NCBI GenBank assembly: GCA_025963715.1
Contig: JAOQAG010000049.1
Span: 62,001 to 126,000 of the forward strand
Origin: Bacteroidota bacterium
GTDB taxonomy: Bacteria > Bacteroidota > Bacteroidia > 2-12-FULL-35-15
DNA length: 64,000 bases
Direction of reading: 5' to 3'
Shown: one piece after another, positions 44,502 through 54,399 of the stretch
Position numbering within the stretch: position 1 is the stretch's first letter
Layout of the letters: each line of letters starts with the position of its first letter
Translations under genes and position numbers: made by a program
Notes under the pieces: model-generated
What the model saw: only the letters and a program-made list of their open reading frames with translations
Databases searched by the model: none
What the model was told of the DNA's origin: nothing

Positions 44502-45851
44502 ATGAAAAAAATAGTGATAGTAATTGGGTTGGGAATGGCTGCACTTCAAACTTTTGCGCAGGCAAAGGATAGTGCGGCATATTCCTTTTCATTACAGCAG
44601 TCCATTGATTTCGCGATGCAGAACCAGTCCAGCGTAAAAAATGCTGTGATTGATGAACAGCTCTCACACCAAAAAGTGAATGAGCTGTTGGGAGCCGGAC
44701 TTCCACAAATTAATTCGAGTTTCGATTTTAAAGATTTCCTGGAAATTCCGACATCGTTTATTCCGGCTGAAATTTTCGGAGGTCCTCCGGGAACATTTGC
44801 TGCGGTTAAATTCGGAACACAATACCAGGCAACTGCCGGACTGGATGCTTCGCAGTTGATTTTCAGCGGCGATTATTTTTTAGGATTAAAAGCTTCCAAA
44901 GTATTGGTAGAACTGAGCCAGAAAGGTACGCAGCGTACAAAAATTGAAGTAGCAACCGCTGTAAGCAAAGCGTATTACAATGTGCTGATCGGTAATGAGC
45001 GCATGAAATTAATGGATGCAAACATTGCGCGTTTGAAAAAAGCGATGGACGATACCAAAGCATTGTTTGATAACGGCTTTGCAGAGAAAATCGATTTCGA
45101 CCGCTTAACAGTTACTTACAATAACTTATTGGTGGAGCAGGAAAAAGTGCGCCGCTTACTGGCGATTGGCACTTATCTGCTGAAATACCAAATGGGAATG
45201 CCAATGAGTTCGCAGCTTACATTAACCGACAAGCTGGAAGATGTAAAGTTTGATGCAACGAGTAATGTATCCGCACAAAAATTTGATTACAACAAACGTG
45301 TGGAATATAATTTATACGATGTGCAGTTCCGGTTGGCAAAACTGGATCTGAAACGCCAGAAATATGCATATCTGCCAACAGCAGCAGCGTATGCCAGCTT
45401 AAGCGGATCGGCACAGCGCATAGACTTTGATGTGTATGATATGCACAGGCCCTGGTACCCAACCGCATTGGTTGGTGCAACCGTGAAGATGCCGATTTTT
45501 ACCGGGATGGCACGGAGCGCCCGCACACAACAGGCGAAACTATCGGTAATGAAAGCCGAAAATAATTTGGAATTCATCAAACAATCCATTGATCTGGAAT
45601 TAGCTTCTTCTTCAACAGGTTTGGAAAATGCAGCGGCATCGCTGGAGATCCAAAAGAAAAATATTGAGATCGCGGAAGATGTGTACCGCGTATCAAAAAT
45701 AAAATTTGAACAAGGGGTTGGTTCCAACCTGGAAATGGTAACTGCCGAAACAACATTAAAAGAAGCACAAACCAATTATTACAATGCACTGTTTGATGCG
45801 ATCGTGTCTAAAATAGATTTTGACAAAGCAAACGGAACGCTCATAAAATAA
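44502..45851 (+). CDS. TolC-family outer membrane efflux protein
   Basis: A 449-residue TolC/OEP channel with signal peptide MKKIVIVIGLGMAALQTFAQ and the two helical OEP repeats. The C-terminal signature KIKFEQGVGSNLEMVTAETT is typical of the family. It is the first structural gene of the second tripartite pump and differs in length and sequence from the TolC at 9446. It follows a TetR gene and precedes the adaptor by 73 bases. Confidence 0.94.
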   Translation: MKKIVIVIGLGMAALQTFAQAKDSAAYSFSLQQSIDFAMQNQSSVKNAVIDEQLSHQKVNELLGAGLPQINSSFDFKDFLEIPTSFIPAEIFGGPPGTFAAVKFGTQYQATAGLDASQLIFSGDYFLGLKASKVLVELSQKGTQRTKIEVATAVSKAYYNVLIGNERMKLMDANIARLKKAMDDTKALFDNGFAEKIDFDRLTVTYNNLLVEQEKVRRLLAIGTYLLKYQMGMPMSSQLTLTDKLEDVKFDATSNVSAQKFDYNKRVEYNLYDVQFRLAKLDLKRQKYAYLPTAAAYASLSGSAQRIDFDVYDMHRPWYPTALVGATVKMPIFTGMARSARTQQAKLSVMKAENNLEFIKQSIDLELASSSTGLENAAASLEIQKKNIEIAEDVYRVSKIKFEQGVGSNLEMVTAETTLKEAQTNYYNALFDAIVSKIDFDKANGTLIK

Positions 45852-45924
45852 AACCCTGCGGAATCTTAACGCAGGAGGATAAAACAAACAACAAACTAAA
45901 CAACAACAGCAAACATATAAGGAG
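45852..45924 (+). repeat. Leader motif shared by two efflux genes, copy 2
   Basis: A hairpin CCTGCG...CGCAGG (about 45855-45876) runs into GGAGGATAAAACAAACAACA, then an A/C-rich stretch with AACTAAACAACAACAG. This matches the region before tolC at 44415-44501, though the hairpin bases differ. Confidence 0.55.
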
Positions 45925-47055
45925 ATGAAAAAAATAGTTATTCTAATACCCGTATTAACACTTTCAATCATAGCTTGTCATCCGGAAGATAAAAAAGCAA
46001 AGCTGGAAGCACTGAAAAAAGAGGAAGGCGATATCCGGACGAAGATCCAGGGTTTGCAAACGAACCTTGACAGCTTGCAGGCGCAGGAAAAACGCCTGGG
46101 TGGCGATTCTGTACAAAAAGCATTACCGGTTGCGATCGTGAGCCTGAAACCGGAAACGTTTAAAAACTTTATTGATATCCAGGGACGTGTGGATGCAGAT
46201 GAGAATGTGAGCTTAAGCACTGAGATGCCGGGAACGGTTACAAAAATAAATGTGAAAGTGGGAGATGAAGTATCTGTAGGAGAAGTATTGGCAGAAACAG
46301 ATGCACGCGCCATCAATCAGCAGATCTCTGATTTGCAGACGAACACCGAGCTGATAAACCAGATCTATGACAAGCAAAAAAATCTGTGGGATCAGAAGAT
46401 CGGAACAGAGATCCAGTACCTGCAGGCGAAAACAAACAAAGAAAGCATGAACAAAAAAATGGCAGCGCTGCAGGAACAATTACGCATGAGCAAAATCATT
46501 TCGCCGATCAGCGGAAATGTGGATGCTGTGGATCTGAAGCTCGGACAAACAGTTTCTCCGGGATATCCTGTGATCCGCGTGATCAATTATTCCAACTTAA
46601 AAGTGAAAGCGGATGTAGCGGAAAGCTATGCATCAAAAATCATGAAAGGAACGGATGTAATTGTTCGTTTTCCTGATACAAATGATTCCGTTCTGGCAAA
46701 AGTAAATTTTGTGTCGCGCGCTATCAATAGCAGCAGCCGTACATTCAATGTGGAAGTATTGCTGGATAATAAAACGCAATATCATCCGAACATGATCGCA
46801 CGTTTAAGCATCAACGATTACCAATCGGCAACACCTGCAATTGTGGTTCCGATCAATGTAATACAGAAAGATGAGAACGGCGCATCCTACGTATTTGTAG
46901 CGAATGGCACGGTTGCTAAAAAAGTGATCGTTAAAGTGGGCAGACAATACAATGGTAAATCCGAAGTCATATCAGGATTAAAAGAAGGCGATCAGCTGAT
47001 CGTAAGCGGATACGATCTTGTAAACGAAGGCGATCCTGTTTCTTTCACAAAATAA
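45925..47055 (+). CDS. RND efflux adaptor lipoprotein
   Basis: A 376-residue membrane fusion protein. A lipobox SIIAC places the lipid Cys at residue 18. It has a Lys/Glu-rich coiled coil immediately after (KLEALKKEEGDIRTK, then LQAQEKRLG), the lipoyl halves around 85-110 (MPGTVTKINVKVGDEVSVGE) and 185-215, and a C-terminal beta-barrel with IVSGYDLVNEGDPV. It precedes the RND permease by 92 bases. The extra N-terminal coiled coil before the first lipoyl half is a Bacteroidota feature. Confidence 0.94.
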   Translation: MKKIVILIPVLTLSIIACHPEDKKAKLEALKKEEGDIRTKIQGLQTNLDSLQAQEKRLGGDSVQKALPVAIVSLKPETFKNFIDIQGRVDADENVSLSTEMPGTVTKINVKVGDEVSVGEVLAETDARAINQQISDLQTNTELINQIYDKQKNLWDQKIGTEIQYLQAKTNKESMNKKMAALQEQLRMSKIISPISGNVDAVDLKLGQTVSPGYPVIRVINYSNLKVKADVAESYASKIMKGTDVIVRFPDTNDSVLAKVNFVSRAINSSSRTFNVEVLLDNKTQYHPNMIARLSINDYQSATPAIVVPINVIQKDENGASYVFVANGTVAKKVIVKVGRQYNGKSEVISGLKEGDQLIVSGYDLVNEGDPVSFTK

Positions 47056-47147
47056 ATTTCTGGCAACAGAAATTTTTGAAAACAATTGATTTAACTGATA
47101 TCACTAATCGGTGCTTTGCGCCATTGTGCTGAAAAAATAAAACAACT

Positions 47148-50100
47148 ATGAACTTTAAACAATTTAAACCATCCAGCTGGGCGATCGATAATAAGATAAG
47201 CATTTACGTGCTTACTTTTTTCCTGGTCGTTTTTGGGATCAAATCCTACAACAGCTTACCGAAAGAAAACTTTCCGGATATTGTTGTGCCTACCATTTAT
47301 ATCAATACCGTATATTATGGTAACTCGCCTACCAATATTGAAAATCTGGTAACAAAACCGATCGAAAAACAATTGAAAGGGATTGCAGGCGTAAAAAAAT
47401 TAAATTCCACTTCGTTGCAGGATGTGTCGGTTATTCTTGTTGAATTTAATACCAACGTGAATGTGGCCGAAGCAAAACAAAAAGTAAAAGATGCGGTGGA
47501 CAAAGCGCAAACCGATTTGCCGAAAGATCTTACTGCACAGCCAAATGTAATGGACGTTGCATTTTCCGATCTGCCGATCATGTATGTGAACATGGCTGGT
47601 TCAATGGATCTTAATAAATTAAAAAAATATGCGGACGATCTGAAAGATAAGATCGAAGGATTAAAACAAATTTCGCGCGTGGTGATGGTGGGTGATCTTG
47701 AAAGAGAGATCCAGATCAATGTGGATATGTACAAGCTGCAGGCTGCAAACCTAAGTCTGGGAGATATTCAGCGTGTGTTGCAATCGGAGAACTTAAATGC
47801 TTCCGGCGGTTTGGTACCGATGGAAGGCATGAAACGTAATCTTTCCATTAAAGGAGAATTTAAAACCGTTGCCGAGATCGGCGACCTGGTAGTGAATTCA
47901 CCAACCGGCGCAAAATTATATTTAAAAGATTTAGCGGAGATCAAAGACGGAAATCACGAACAGGAAAGTTATGCCCGTTTGGAAGGAAAAAATGTAATCA
48001 CGCTGAACGTGGTAAAACGCCAGGGAGAAAATTTAATTGAAGCGTCCGACAGGATCAACGAGATCGTGGAAGACATGAAGAAAAATAATTTCCCGAAAGA
48101 TATGAAGATCAGCATCACCGGCGACCAGTCGGAGAAAACCCGCAGCACGCTGCACGATCTGATCAATACCATCATCATCGGATTTATCCTGGTAACATTT
48201 ATTTTAATGTTCTTCATGGGTGTGACCAATGCTATTTTCGTAGCGGCATCGGTACCTTTATCCATGTTCATCGCGTTCATCTTTATGCCAACCATCGGCT
48301 TTACGCTCAACATGATCGTGTTGTTTGCCTTCCTGCTCGCATTGGGTATTGTGGTGGATGATGCCATTGTGGTGATCGAGAACACGCACCGGCTTTTTGA
48401 TAACGGTAAGCGCGAAATAAAAGTGGCAGCGAAAATGGCTGCAGGAGAAATCTTCCTCCCGGTACTGAGCGGAACATTAACCACGCTGGCACCGTTTATT
48501 CCATTAGCATTCTGGAGCGGGATCATCGGTAAGTTCATGTTCTTTTTACCGATCACGCTGATCGTTACATTGCTTGCATCCCTGCTTGTTGCATACATTA
48601 TCAACCCTGTATTTGCAGTTGATTTTATGAAAACGCACGACGAGGAAAAAGCAAAATACGGCAGACTTACCAGGCTTGCAAAAGTACAGTTGAGCCTGTA
48701 TGTTCTTGCAGCTGTATTGGCCCATTTAAGCGGACATCCGGCATTTGGTAACCTGGTTTTATTCTTTGCTGCATTTATGTTATTGCACCGTTTCTGGTTG
48801 CACAAAATAATTGAAGGTTTCCAAACCAAAGCATGGCCGTCGTTTCAACGCGGTTATGCAAAAGTATTGCTGGTGTTCCTTAAAAATCCGTGGAAAGCAT
48901 TGCTTGGAACCCTGGCATTGTTTGTTCTTGCAGTGATGTTTTTTGCTGCACGCAGCCCTAAAGTTGTGTTCTTCCCGCAAGGCGATCCTAACTTTGTGTA
49001 TGTGTATGTGAAACTACCTACAGGTACGGATCCTGCGATCACCAACAAAGTGATGCTGAAAGTGGAACAAAAAGTAAACGGTGTATTGGGCGATTCAAAT
49101 AAAATTGTAAAATCAATCATTACAAACGTTACCAAACAAACCACCGATCCTGCAGATCAGGATCAGAGCGAACACCAGAACCAGGGAAAAATTGCCATTT
49201 CGTTTGTTGATTTTGACAAACGCGAAGGACAATCCACGGCAAAAATCCTGGAAACGCTTCAAAAATTCGACTGGAATATTCCAGGAGCGGAAATCAACGT
49301 TACGAAAGAGCAATCGGGACCACCGGTTTCTAAACCGATCAACATTGAAGTGCGCGGAGATGATTTTGATGAGCTGGTGAAAAATGCAAGCGCATTAAAA
49401 TTATACATTGAAAATCAGAAAGTGGCCGGAGTGGAAAAATTGAAATCCGATTTTGAAAGCAACAAACCGGAGATCGTGTTCAATATCGACCGTGAGCGCG
49501 CTAACCGCGAAGGAATATCGACCCAAACGATCGTGTTGGAAATCCGTAATGCAGTTTTCGGGATCGACCGTCCGTCCAAATTCCGCGATGCGAATGATGA
49601 ATACCCGATCCAGATCCGTTACCAGTACGATCAGCGCAACAACATTGAAGCGCTGCGCAACTTAAAAATTACGTTCCGTGATATGAACATGGGCGGCATC
49701 ATCCGTAACGTTCCGTTGTCGTCGTTCTGCGATATCCAATACAGCAATACCTACGATGGGATCAAACGTAAAATGCAAAAACGTGTGATCACGCTTTCGT
49801 CCAACGTAATTGCAGGTTTCAACGAAAATGAAGTAGCAGCAAATGTGGAAAAAGCAATGAAAGGTTATGTGCCAACAGGTAAAGTGGAGGTGAAAATGAC
49901 CGGTCAGGCCGAAGAACAGGCAGAAACAGGTGCATTCCTTGGTAATGCCATGTTATTATCCTTAGGATTGATCCTGTTGATTTTGGTAACACAATTCAAC
50001 TCCATCGGCAAGCCCTTCATTATTTTATCGGAGATCTTTTTCAGTATCATCGGTGTATTGATCGGTACGGCGCTATTTAAAATGGACATGAGTATTGTAA

Positions 50101-50609
50101 TGACCGGAGTGGGAATCATTGCCCTTGCGGGAATTGTGGTACGGAATGGTATTTTATTATTAGAGTTTGCAGAGAAAGAACGTGAAGAAGGAAAAAGATT
50201 GTGGGATGCAGCAGCCGATGCTGGTCGTACCCGTATGACACCGGTAATTCTTACCGCTACTGCCGCAATCCTTGGATTGATCCCATTAGCAGTTGGATTG
50301 AACATCGATTTCGAATCGTTGTTATCAACCGGAAATCCGCACTTGTATTTTGGCGGCGACAGCGTTGTGTTCTGGGGTCCATTAGCGTGGACGATGATCT
50401 TCGGATTGGGTTTCGCAACATTCCTTACACTGTTGCTGGTACCGGCAATGTACCTGATCGCAGAACGCTTAAAACGCAAATCAGAGATCATCTTAAAACA
50501 TCTGGGTTTACCACCGGTGGTGATGTACATCCCGTTCTTTATCCTGATCACACGGTTTGTGCTTTATATAAGAAAAGTAAAATTAGAGTACGGTGATTTA
50601 GATTATTAA
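47148..50609 (+). CDS. RND efflux permease
   Basis: A 1153-residue RND pump. TM1 is KISIYVLTFFLVVFGIKSYN; TM4 carries the proton-relay GIVVDDAIVVIENTHR; the TM8-TM12 half is also complete. A hydrophobic insertion around residues 505-555 (LYVLAAVLAHLSG, then LVLFFAAFMLLHRFWLHK) lies in the loop after TM6, adding length over a standard 1030-1050 residue pump. It completes the second tripartite system. Substrate not predictable. Confidence 0.95.
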   Translation: MNFKQFKPSSWAIDNKISIYVLTFFLVVFGIKSYNSLPKENFPDIVVPTIYINTVYYGNSPTNIENLVTKPIEKQLKGIAGVKKLNSTSLQDVSVILVEFNTNVNVAEAKQKVKDAVDKAQTDLPKDLTAQPNVMDVAFSDLPIMYVNMAGSMDLNKLKKYADDLKDKIEGLKQISRVVMVGDLEREIQINVDMYKLQAANLSLGDIQRVLQSENLNASGGLVPMEGMKRNLSIKGEFKTVAEIGDLVVNSPTGAKLYLKDLAEIKDGNHEQESYARLEGKNVITLNVVKRQGENLIEASDRINEIVEDMKKNNFPKDMKISITGDQSEKTRSTLHDLINTIIIGFILVTFILMFFMGVTNAIFVAASVPLSMFIAFIFMPTIGFTLNMIVLFAFLLALGIVVDDAIVVIENTHRLFDNGKREIKVAAKMAAGEIFLPVLSGTLTTLAPFIPLAFWSGIIGKFMFFLPITLIVTLLASLLVAYIINPVFAVDFMKTHDEEKAKYGRLTRLAKVQLSLYVLAAVLAHLSGHPAFGNLVLFFAAFMLLHRFWLHKIIEGFQTKAWPSFQRGYAKVLLVFLKNPWKALLGTLALFVLAVMFFAARSPKVVFFPQGDPNFVYVYVKLPTGTDPAITNKVMLKVEQKVNGVLGDSNKIVKSIITNVTKQTTDPADQDQSEHQNQGKIAISFVDFDKREGQSTAKILETLQKFDWNIPGAEINVTKEQSGPPVSKPINIEVRGDDFDELVKNASALKLYIENQKVAGVEKLKSDFESNKPEIVFNIDRERANREGISTQTIVLEIRNAVFGIDRPSKFRDANDEYPIQIRYQYDQRNNIEALRNLKITFRDMNMGGIIRNVPLSSFCDIQYSNTYDGIKRKMQKRVITLSSNVIAGFNENEVAANVEKAMKGYVPTGKVEVKMTGQAEEQAETGAFLGNAMLLSLGLILLILVTQFNSIGKPFIILSEIFFSIIGVLIGTALFKMDMSIVMTGVGIIALAGIVVRNGILLLEFAEKEREEGKRLWDAAADAGRTRMTPVILTATAAILGLIPLAVGLNIDFESLLSTGNPHLYFGGDSVVFWGPLAWTMIFGLGFATFLTLLLVPAMYLIAERLKRKSEIILKHLGLPPVVMYIPFFILITRFVLYIRKVKLEYGDLDY

Positions 50610-50614
50610 AATTT

Positions 50615-50652
50615 AAAAAAAAGCTTCGCAGATTTTGCGGAGCCTTTTTTTT
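50615..50652 (+). terminator. Terminator of second efflux operon
   Basis: GCTTCGCA pairs with TGCGGAGC (one wobble) around ATTT, flanked by A and T runs, just after the RND stop. Confidence 0.82.
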
Positions 50653-51006
50653 AAGTTTAAAGTTCAAGGTTGGAAAGTTTAAAGTTTGCTGTGTGCAGAT
50701 GCTATGTGTACTTAACCGCAGAGAACGCAAAGGAGGCGCAAAGAAAAAGGGAGTGCTGTGTATGATAAGTGTATTTTTACCACTAAGGCACTAAGAAAAA
50801 GAAAGGCAAAAGAGGGAAAGTTAAAATTCAAAAGAACGGAAAAAAGAGCAAATCCGCTTCATCCGCAAGATCCGCATTCCATCACACACAGCAAAATCCT
50901 AAATCCCAATTCCTAAATCCTACTTCTTCTTCTTCACCTTCTTCTTCATCCGCAAGATCCGCATTCCATCACACACAGCAAAATCCTAAATCCCAATTCC
51001 TAAATC
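50653..51006. repeat. Gap with an 87-bp tandem duplication reaching into a gene
   Basis: Begins with an 'agtttaaagttcaaggttggaaag' run and a 'ccgcagagaacgcaaaggaggcgcaaag' fragment (about 50708-50735). From 50858 a block TTCATCCGCAAGATCCGC... ends in TACTTCTTCTTC..., then is repeated from 50945 at 87-base period, and the second copy covers the 3' end of the gene at 51007. A related block is at about 60904-60975. Confidence 0.7.
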
Positions 51007-52077
51007 CTACTTCTTCTTCACCTTCTTCTTTTTCGCAGCAGCTTTTTCCGCTTCTTTCTGCCGTTTTGCATCCGCTTTTAATTGTCCTTTTGATTTGGTG
51101 TATTTTACCGCGCGGAACCCCAGGAAAACACCGTACGAGTAAATCATTTGTTGTGTTTTAATGGCGCGGATAGAAGATTGGCTCACATCCACATTTGCAT
51201 AGATCCCGGTAAATAAAAATTTGCCGTTATATCCCGCACTCGCTTTTCCGCGGCCTACCAGCGGGAATGCGATCTTATAAAATTTACCCATTGGGAAACT
51301 ATACGTTTGGTTCTGGATTCCCGCACCGGCCGCTACCAATCCCGAAAAATAAAAACTTTTTTTCGTCAGATCGAAAGAATATCCCAATTGCATTTGATAG
51401 GAGTAATTCCGGTTACGCTGCAGTTCCGTATAACTCCCGAAATAGTTTTTCACACTATCCGGGATCAGGTTATCCGCCTTAAGCTCATTAAATTTTAAAG
51501 ACATCATGAGGAGCATGGAACCGGCACTTTTTTTCTGCAGCACCGTTTGATTAAATGCTGCGTTGTACGAGAATTTTTGCCCGTTAAAGATCATGATCGC
51601 ATTTGCGCCAAACTGGTAGGCGCGAATGTCGCTGTTATAATTTTTCACAAGCTCTTCATCGCCTTTGTAATGGTAATAAAAGCGCTGGTAATCCTGGTAA
51701 TAGGCTTCAAATCCAAACTTGGTCCCGTAAATGTTCATCTGAAATTGTTTGAAAGCAGATGTTGCCCTGCCCATTGTATCCAGGAAATCGTTTTTGAGTT
51801 TAAACGTATAGGAAGCCCCAATTCCGTAAATATTCAGCGAAACACCCATTGTAGGCGGAATGTAGGGGTTGAAGATCACTTCTGCGTCCTTCAGTTGCTG
51901 TTTGGTAAATGCACTGTTGTGCTGCGGCGTGATGGCATAAGTAAAATTGTTTTGATTTAAAAATACCTTGGCCGCAAATATGTTTTTGAACCGTTGCACG
52001 TAGTTGGTATCCGTATCGCCAGCATAAGCTGCGGCAGAGATCAGGAAAAAGAGAAAGAAGATCCGGAAATGTTTCAA
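51007..52077 (-). CDS. DUF4421 outer-membrane-like protein
   Basis: A 356-residue exported protein with a signal peptide (RIFFLFFLISAAAYA) and beta-barrel-like alternation. The YVQRFKNIFAAKVFLNQNN and GVSLNIYGIGASYTFKLK segments fit the DUF4421 family, common in Bacteroidota and of unknown role. It starts with TTG at 52077. The last 40 residues are Lys/Ala-rich (KQKEAEKAAAKKKKVKKK) and the end of the gene lies inside a duplicated intergenic repeat, so the tail may have been acquired from that repeat. Confidence 0.85.
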   Translation of the reverse strand: MKHFRIFFLFFLISAAAYAGDTDTNYVQRFKNIFAAKVFLNQNNFTYAITPQHNSAFTKQQLKDAEVIFNPYIPPTMGVSLNIYGIGASYTFKLKNDFLDTMGRATSAFKQFQMNIYGTKFGFEAYYQDYQRFYYHYKGDEELVKNYNSDIRAYQFGANAIMIFNGQKFSYNAAFNQTVLQKKSAGSMLLMMSLKFNELKADNLIPDSVKNYFGSYTELQRNRNYSYQMQLGYSFDLTKKSFYFSGLVAAGAGIQNQTYSFPMGKFYKIAFPLVGRGKASAGYNGKFLFTGIYANVDVSQSSIRAIKTQQMIYSYGVFLGFRAVKYTKSKGQLKADAKRQKEAEKAAAKKKKVKKK

Positions 52078-52458
52078 GCGTTTTTTTGCGCTAATTTAGA
52101 TGTTAAAAAAATACAAAACCTACCTGCTGTAAAACAAAAAATAAACAATCCCGTTGTTGGAAAGTGGTTTTGCTGGAAAAAATTTTAAAAAGTACGTTCA
52201 CGCTATGAATTTACTTACTCAAACTGATTTCCCGTTCCGATAGCTATCGGAATGGTTCCAAATGGTTATATGTATGTCATTTCGGGCGGAGTCGGGAAAT
52301 AAACTGCCTTCATAAGCTCGGGGGAGCCGGAAAACCGACGATTTTAATACTCAGTATACACATAGTCCCGATAGCTATCGGGACGTAATATTCGCTCCTG
52401 TTCGTTATCTGTACAAATTGTATTATCTTTGTGTTTGTATTTAATGCTACCTTAATTG
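52078..52458. repeat. Gap before dxs with two palindromes
   Basis: TTCCGATAGCTATCGGAA (52235-52252) and GTCCCGATAGCTATCGGGAC (52365-52384; identical to 6403-6422), then a family D fragment GTAATATTCGCTCCTGTTCG. The dxs -7 box TATCTTTG is at 52424-52431. No gene. Confidence 0.65.
52424..52431 (+). promoter_or_regulatory. Putative -7 box of dxs
   Basis: TATCTTTG matches TAnnTTTG and is 27 bases before the ATG at 52459. Confidence 0.5.
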
Positions 52459-54399
52459 ATGGAATTTAAAGCCGGAAAACTGCTCGATCAAATTGAATAC
52501 CCGAGCGACCTCAGAAAATTTAAATTAGAAGATCTCCCGGAGATCAGCGACGAATTACGCCAGTATATTATTGACGTGGTCTCTCAAAAAGGAGGGCACT
52601 TCGGCGCCAGCCTCGGCGTGGTAGAACTTACCGTAGCATTGCATTATGTTTTTAATACGCCTTATGATCAGCTGGTTTGGGATGTAGGTCACCAGGCTTA
52701 CGGACATAAGATCCTCACCGGCCGCCGCAAAAATTTTGATACCAACCGCGTTTACAAAGGCATCAGCGGTTTCCCGAAACGTTCTGAAAGCGAATACGAT
52801 ACATTTGGCGTGGGTCACTCATCCACTTCCATTGGTGCAGCGCTTGGAATGGCGGTTGCATCGGCTTACAAAGGCGAAAAAGAGCGCCAGCACATTGCCG
52901 TGATCGGCGATGGTGCCATGACCGCCGGAATGGCGTTTGAAGCACTGAACCATGCCGGGATCACCAACTCTAATTTACTGGTGGTGTTGAATGATAATTG
53001 TATGAGCATCGACCCGAACGTGGGTGCTTTAAAAGAATACCTGACGGATATTACCACTTCCCATACTTACAATAAAGTAAAAGATGAGATCTGGAATTTG
53101 CTGGGTAAGATCAGCAAATTCGGCCCGAACGCACAGGAAATTGCTTCCAAAATAGAGAACGGTGTAAAAACCTCCCTGCTGAAACAAAGCAACATGTTCG
53201 AATCCCTGAAATTCAGGTATTTCGGTCCGGTTGACGGGCATGATGTGGAACGTTTAACAAAAGTATTACAGGATCTGAAAGACATTCCCGGGCCAAAAAT
53301 TTTGCATTGCCTTACCATGAAAGGCAAAGGTTACAAGTATTCCGAGCAGGGAAATCAAACTGTTTGGCATTCCCCGGGTTTGTTCAATAAAGATACCGGC
53401 GAGATCATCAAGATCGTTCCGAAAGAGCCGCAACCGCCCAAATACCAGGATGTGTTCGGTTATACGATCGTGGAGCTGGCCGAAAAAAATTCAAAAATAA
53501 TGGGCATCACACCGGCTATGCCAAGTGGTTGCTCTTTAAATATTATGATGAAAGCAATGCCCGATCGTGCATTTGACGTGGGAATTGCCGAGCAGCATGC
53601 GGTTACTTTTTCTGCCGGATTAGCAACGCAGGGATTGGTGCCGTTCTGTAATATTTATTCCTCTTTTATGCAGCGCGCCTACGACCAGGTGATCCACGAT
53701 GTGGCGCTGCAAAATCTACATGTGGTATTGTGTCTGGATAGAGGCGGATTGGCCGGTGCCGACGGGCCAACGCATCACGGTGCATACGATCTGGCGTATT
53801 TCCGCTGCATTCCCAACATGGTGGTTTCTGCACCAATGAACGAAGAAGAGTTACGTAACTTAATGTATACGGCGCAATTGCCGGAAAATGCAGGCCCATT
53901 CTCCATCCGTTATCCGCGTGGAAATGGGGTAATGATCGATTGGAAAAAACCATTCCGCAAGCTTACCATTGGAAAAGGTCAACGCATCCAGAATGGTGAT
54001 GACATTGCCATTTTAACCATTGGTCACATCGGAAATCAAGCTGTGAAAGCCTGCAAAATGCTGGAAGAAAAAGGCATTAAAGCAGCGCATTATGATATGC
54101 GATTTGTAAAACCGATCGATGAGGAATTGTTGCATGAAGTATTTACAAAACACAGCAAGGTAATTACCGTGGAAGATGGCTGTATCATGGGTGGAATGGG
54201 AAGTGCAGTGCTGGAATTTATGGCAGATAATAATTACAGTGCGCAGGTAAAACGCCTTGGCATTCCTGATAAATATATTGAGCACGGTGAGCAGCCGGAA
54301 CTATACCGTGAGTGTGGCTTTGATGCCGATAGCATCGCAAAAAGCGTCATCGAAATGGTAGGCGTAAGCTTTGGCAAAAATAACACCATGGCAGGTTAA
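52459..54399 (+). CDS. dxs: 1-deoxy-D-xylulose-5-phosphate synthase
   Basis: A 646-residue thiamine-diphosphate enzyme that joins pyruvate and glyceraldehyde-3-phosphate in the first step of the MEP isoprenoid pathway. The ThDP motif begins at GDGAMTAG and ends at NDNCMSI; the substrate region has WDVGHQAYGHKILTGR. The transketolase-type middle domain has GIAEQHAVTFSAGLA and DRGGLAGADGPTHHG. Length is normal. The ATG at 52459 is used; a TTG codon directly before it is not needed. It stands alone. Confidence 0.97.
   Translation: MEFKAGKLLDQIEYPSDLRKFKLEDLPEISDELRQYIIDVVSQKGGHFGASLGVVELTVALHYVFNTPYDQLVWDVGHQAYGHKILTGRRKNFDTNRVYKGISGFPKRSESEYDTFGVGHSSTSIGAALGMAVASAYKGEKERQHIAVIGDGAMTAGMAFEALNHAGITNSNLLVVLNDNCMSIDPNVGALKEYLTDITTSHTYNKVKDEIWNLLGKISKFGPNAQEIASKIENGVKTSLLKQSNMFESLKFRYFGPVDGHDVERLTKVLQDLKDIPGPKILHCLTMKGKGYKYSEQGNQTVWHSPGLFNKDTGEIIKIVPKEPQPPKYQDVFGYTIVELAEKNSKIMGITPAMPSGCSLNIMMKAMPDRAFDVGIAEQHAVTFSAGLATQGLVPFCNIYSSFMQRAYDQVIHDVALQNLHVVLCLDRGGLAGADGPTHHGAYDLAYFRCIPNMVVSAPMNEEELRNLMYTAQLPENAGPFSIRYPRGNGVMIDWKKPFRKLTIGKGQRIQNGDDIAILTIGHIGNQAVKACKMLEEKGIKAAHYDMRFVKPIDEELLHEVFTKHSKVITVEDGCIMGGMGSAVLEFMADNNYSAQVKRLGIPDKYIEHGEQPELYRECGFDADSIAKSVIEMVGVSFGKNNTMAG

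Noticed and set aside
47969-48829. 286-codon minus-strand frame inside the RND gene
   Set aside because: Fully inside a strongly supported gene; composition is that of an antisense shadow.
49904-50551. 215-codon minus-strand frame inside the RND gene
   Set aside because: Antisense shadow of the conserved RND C-terminal half.
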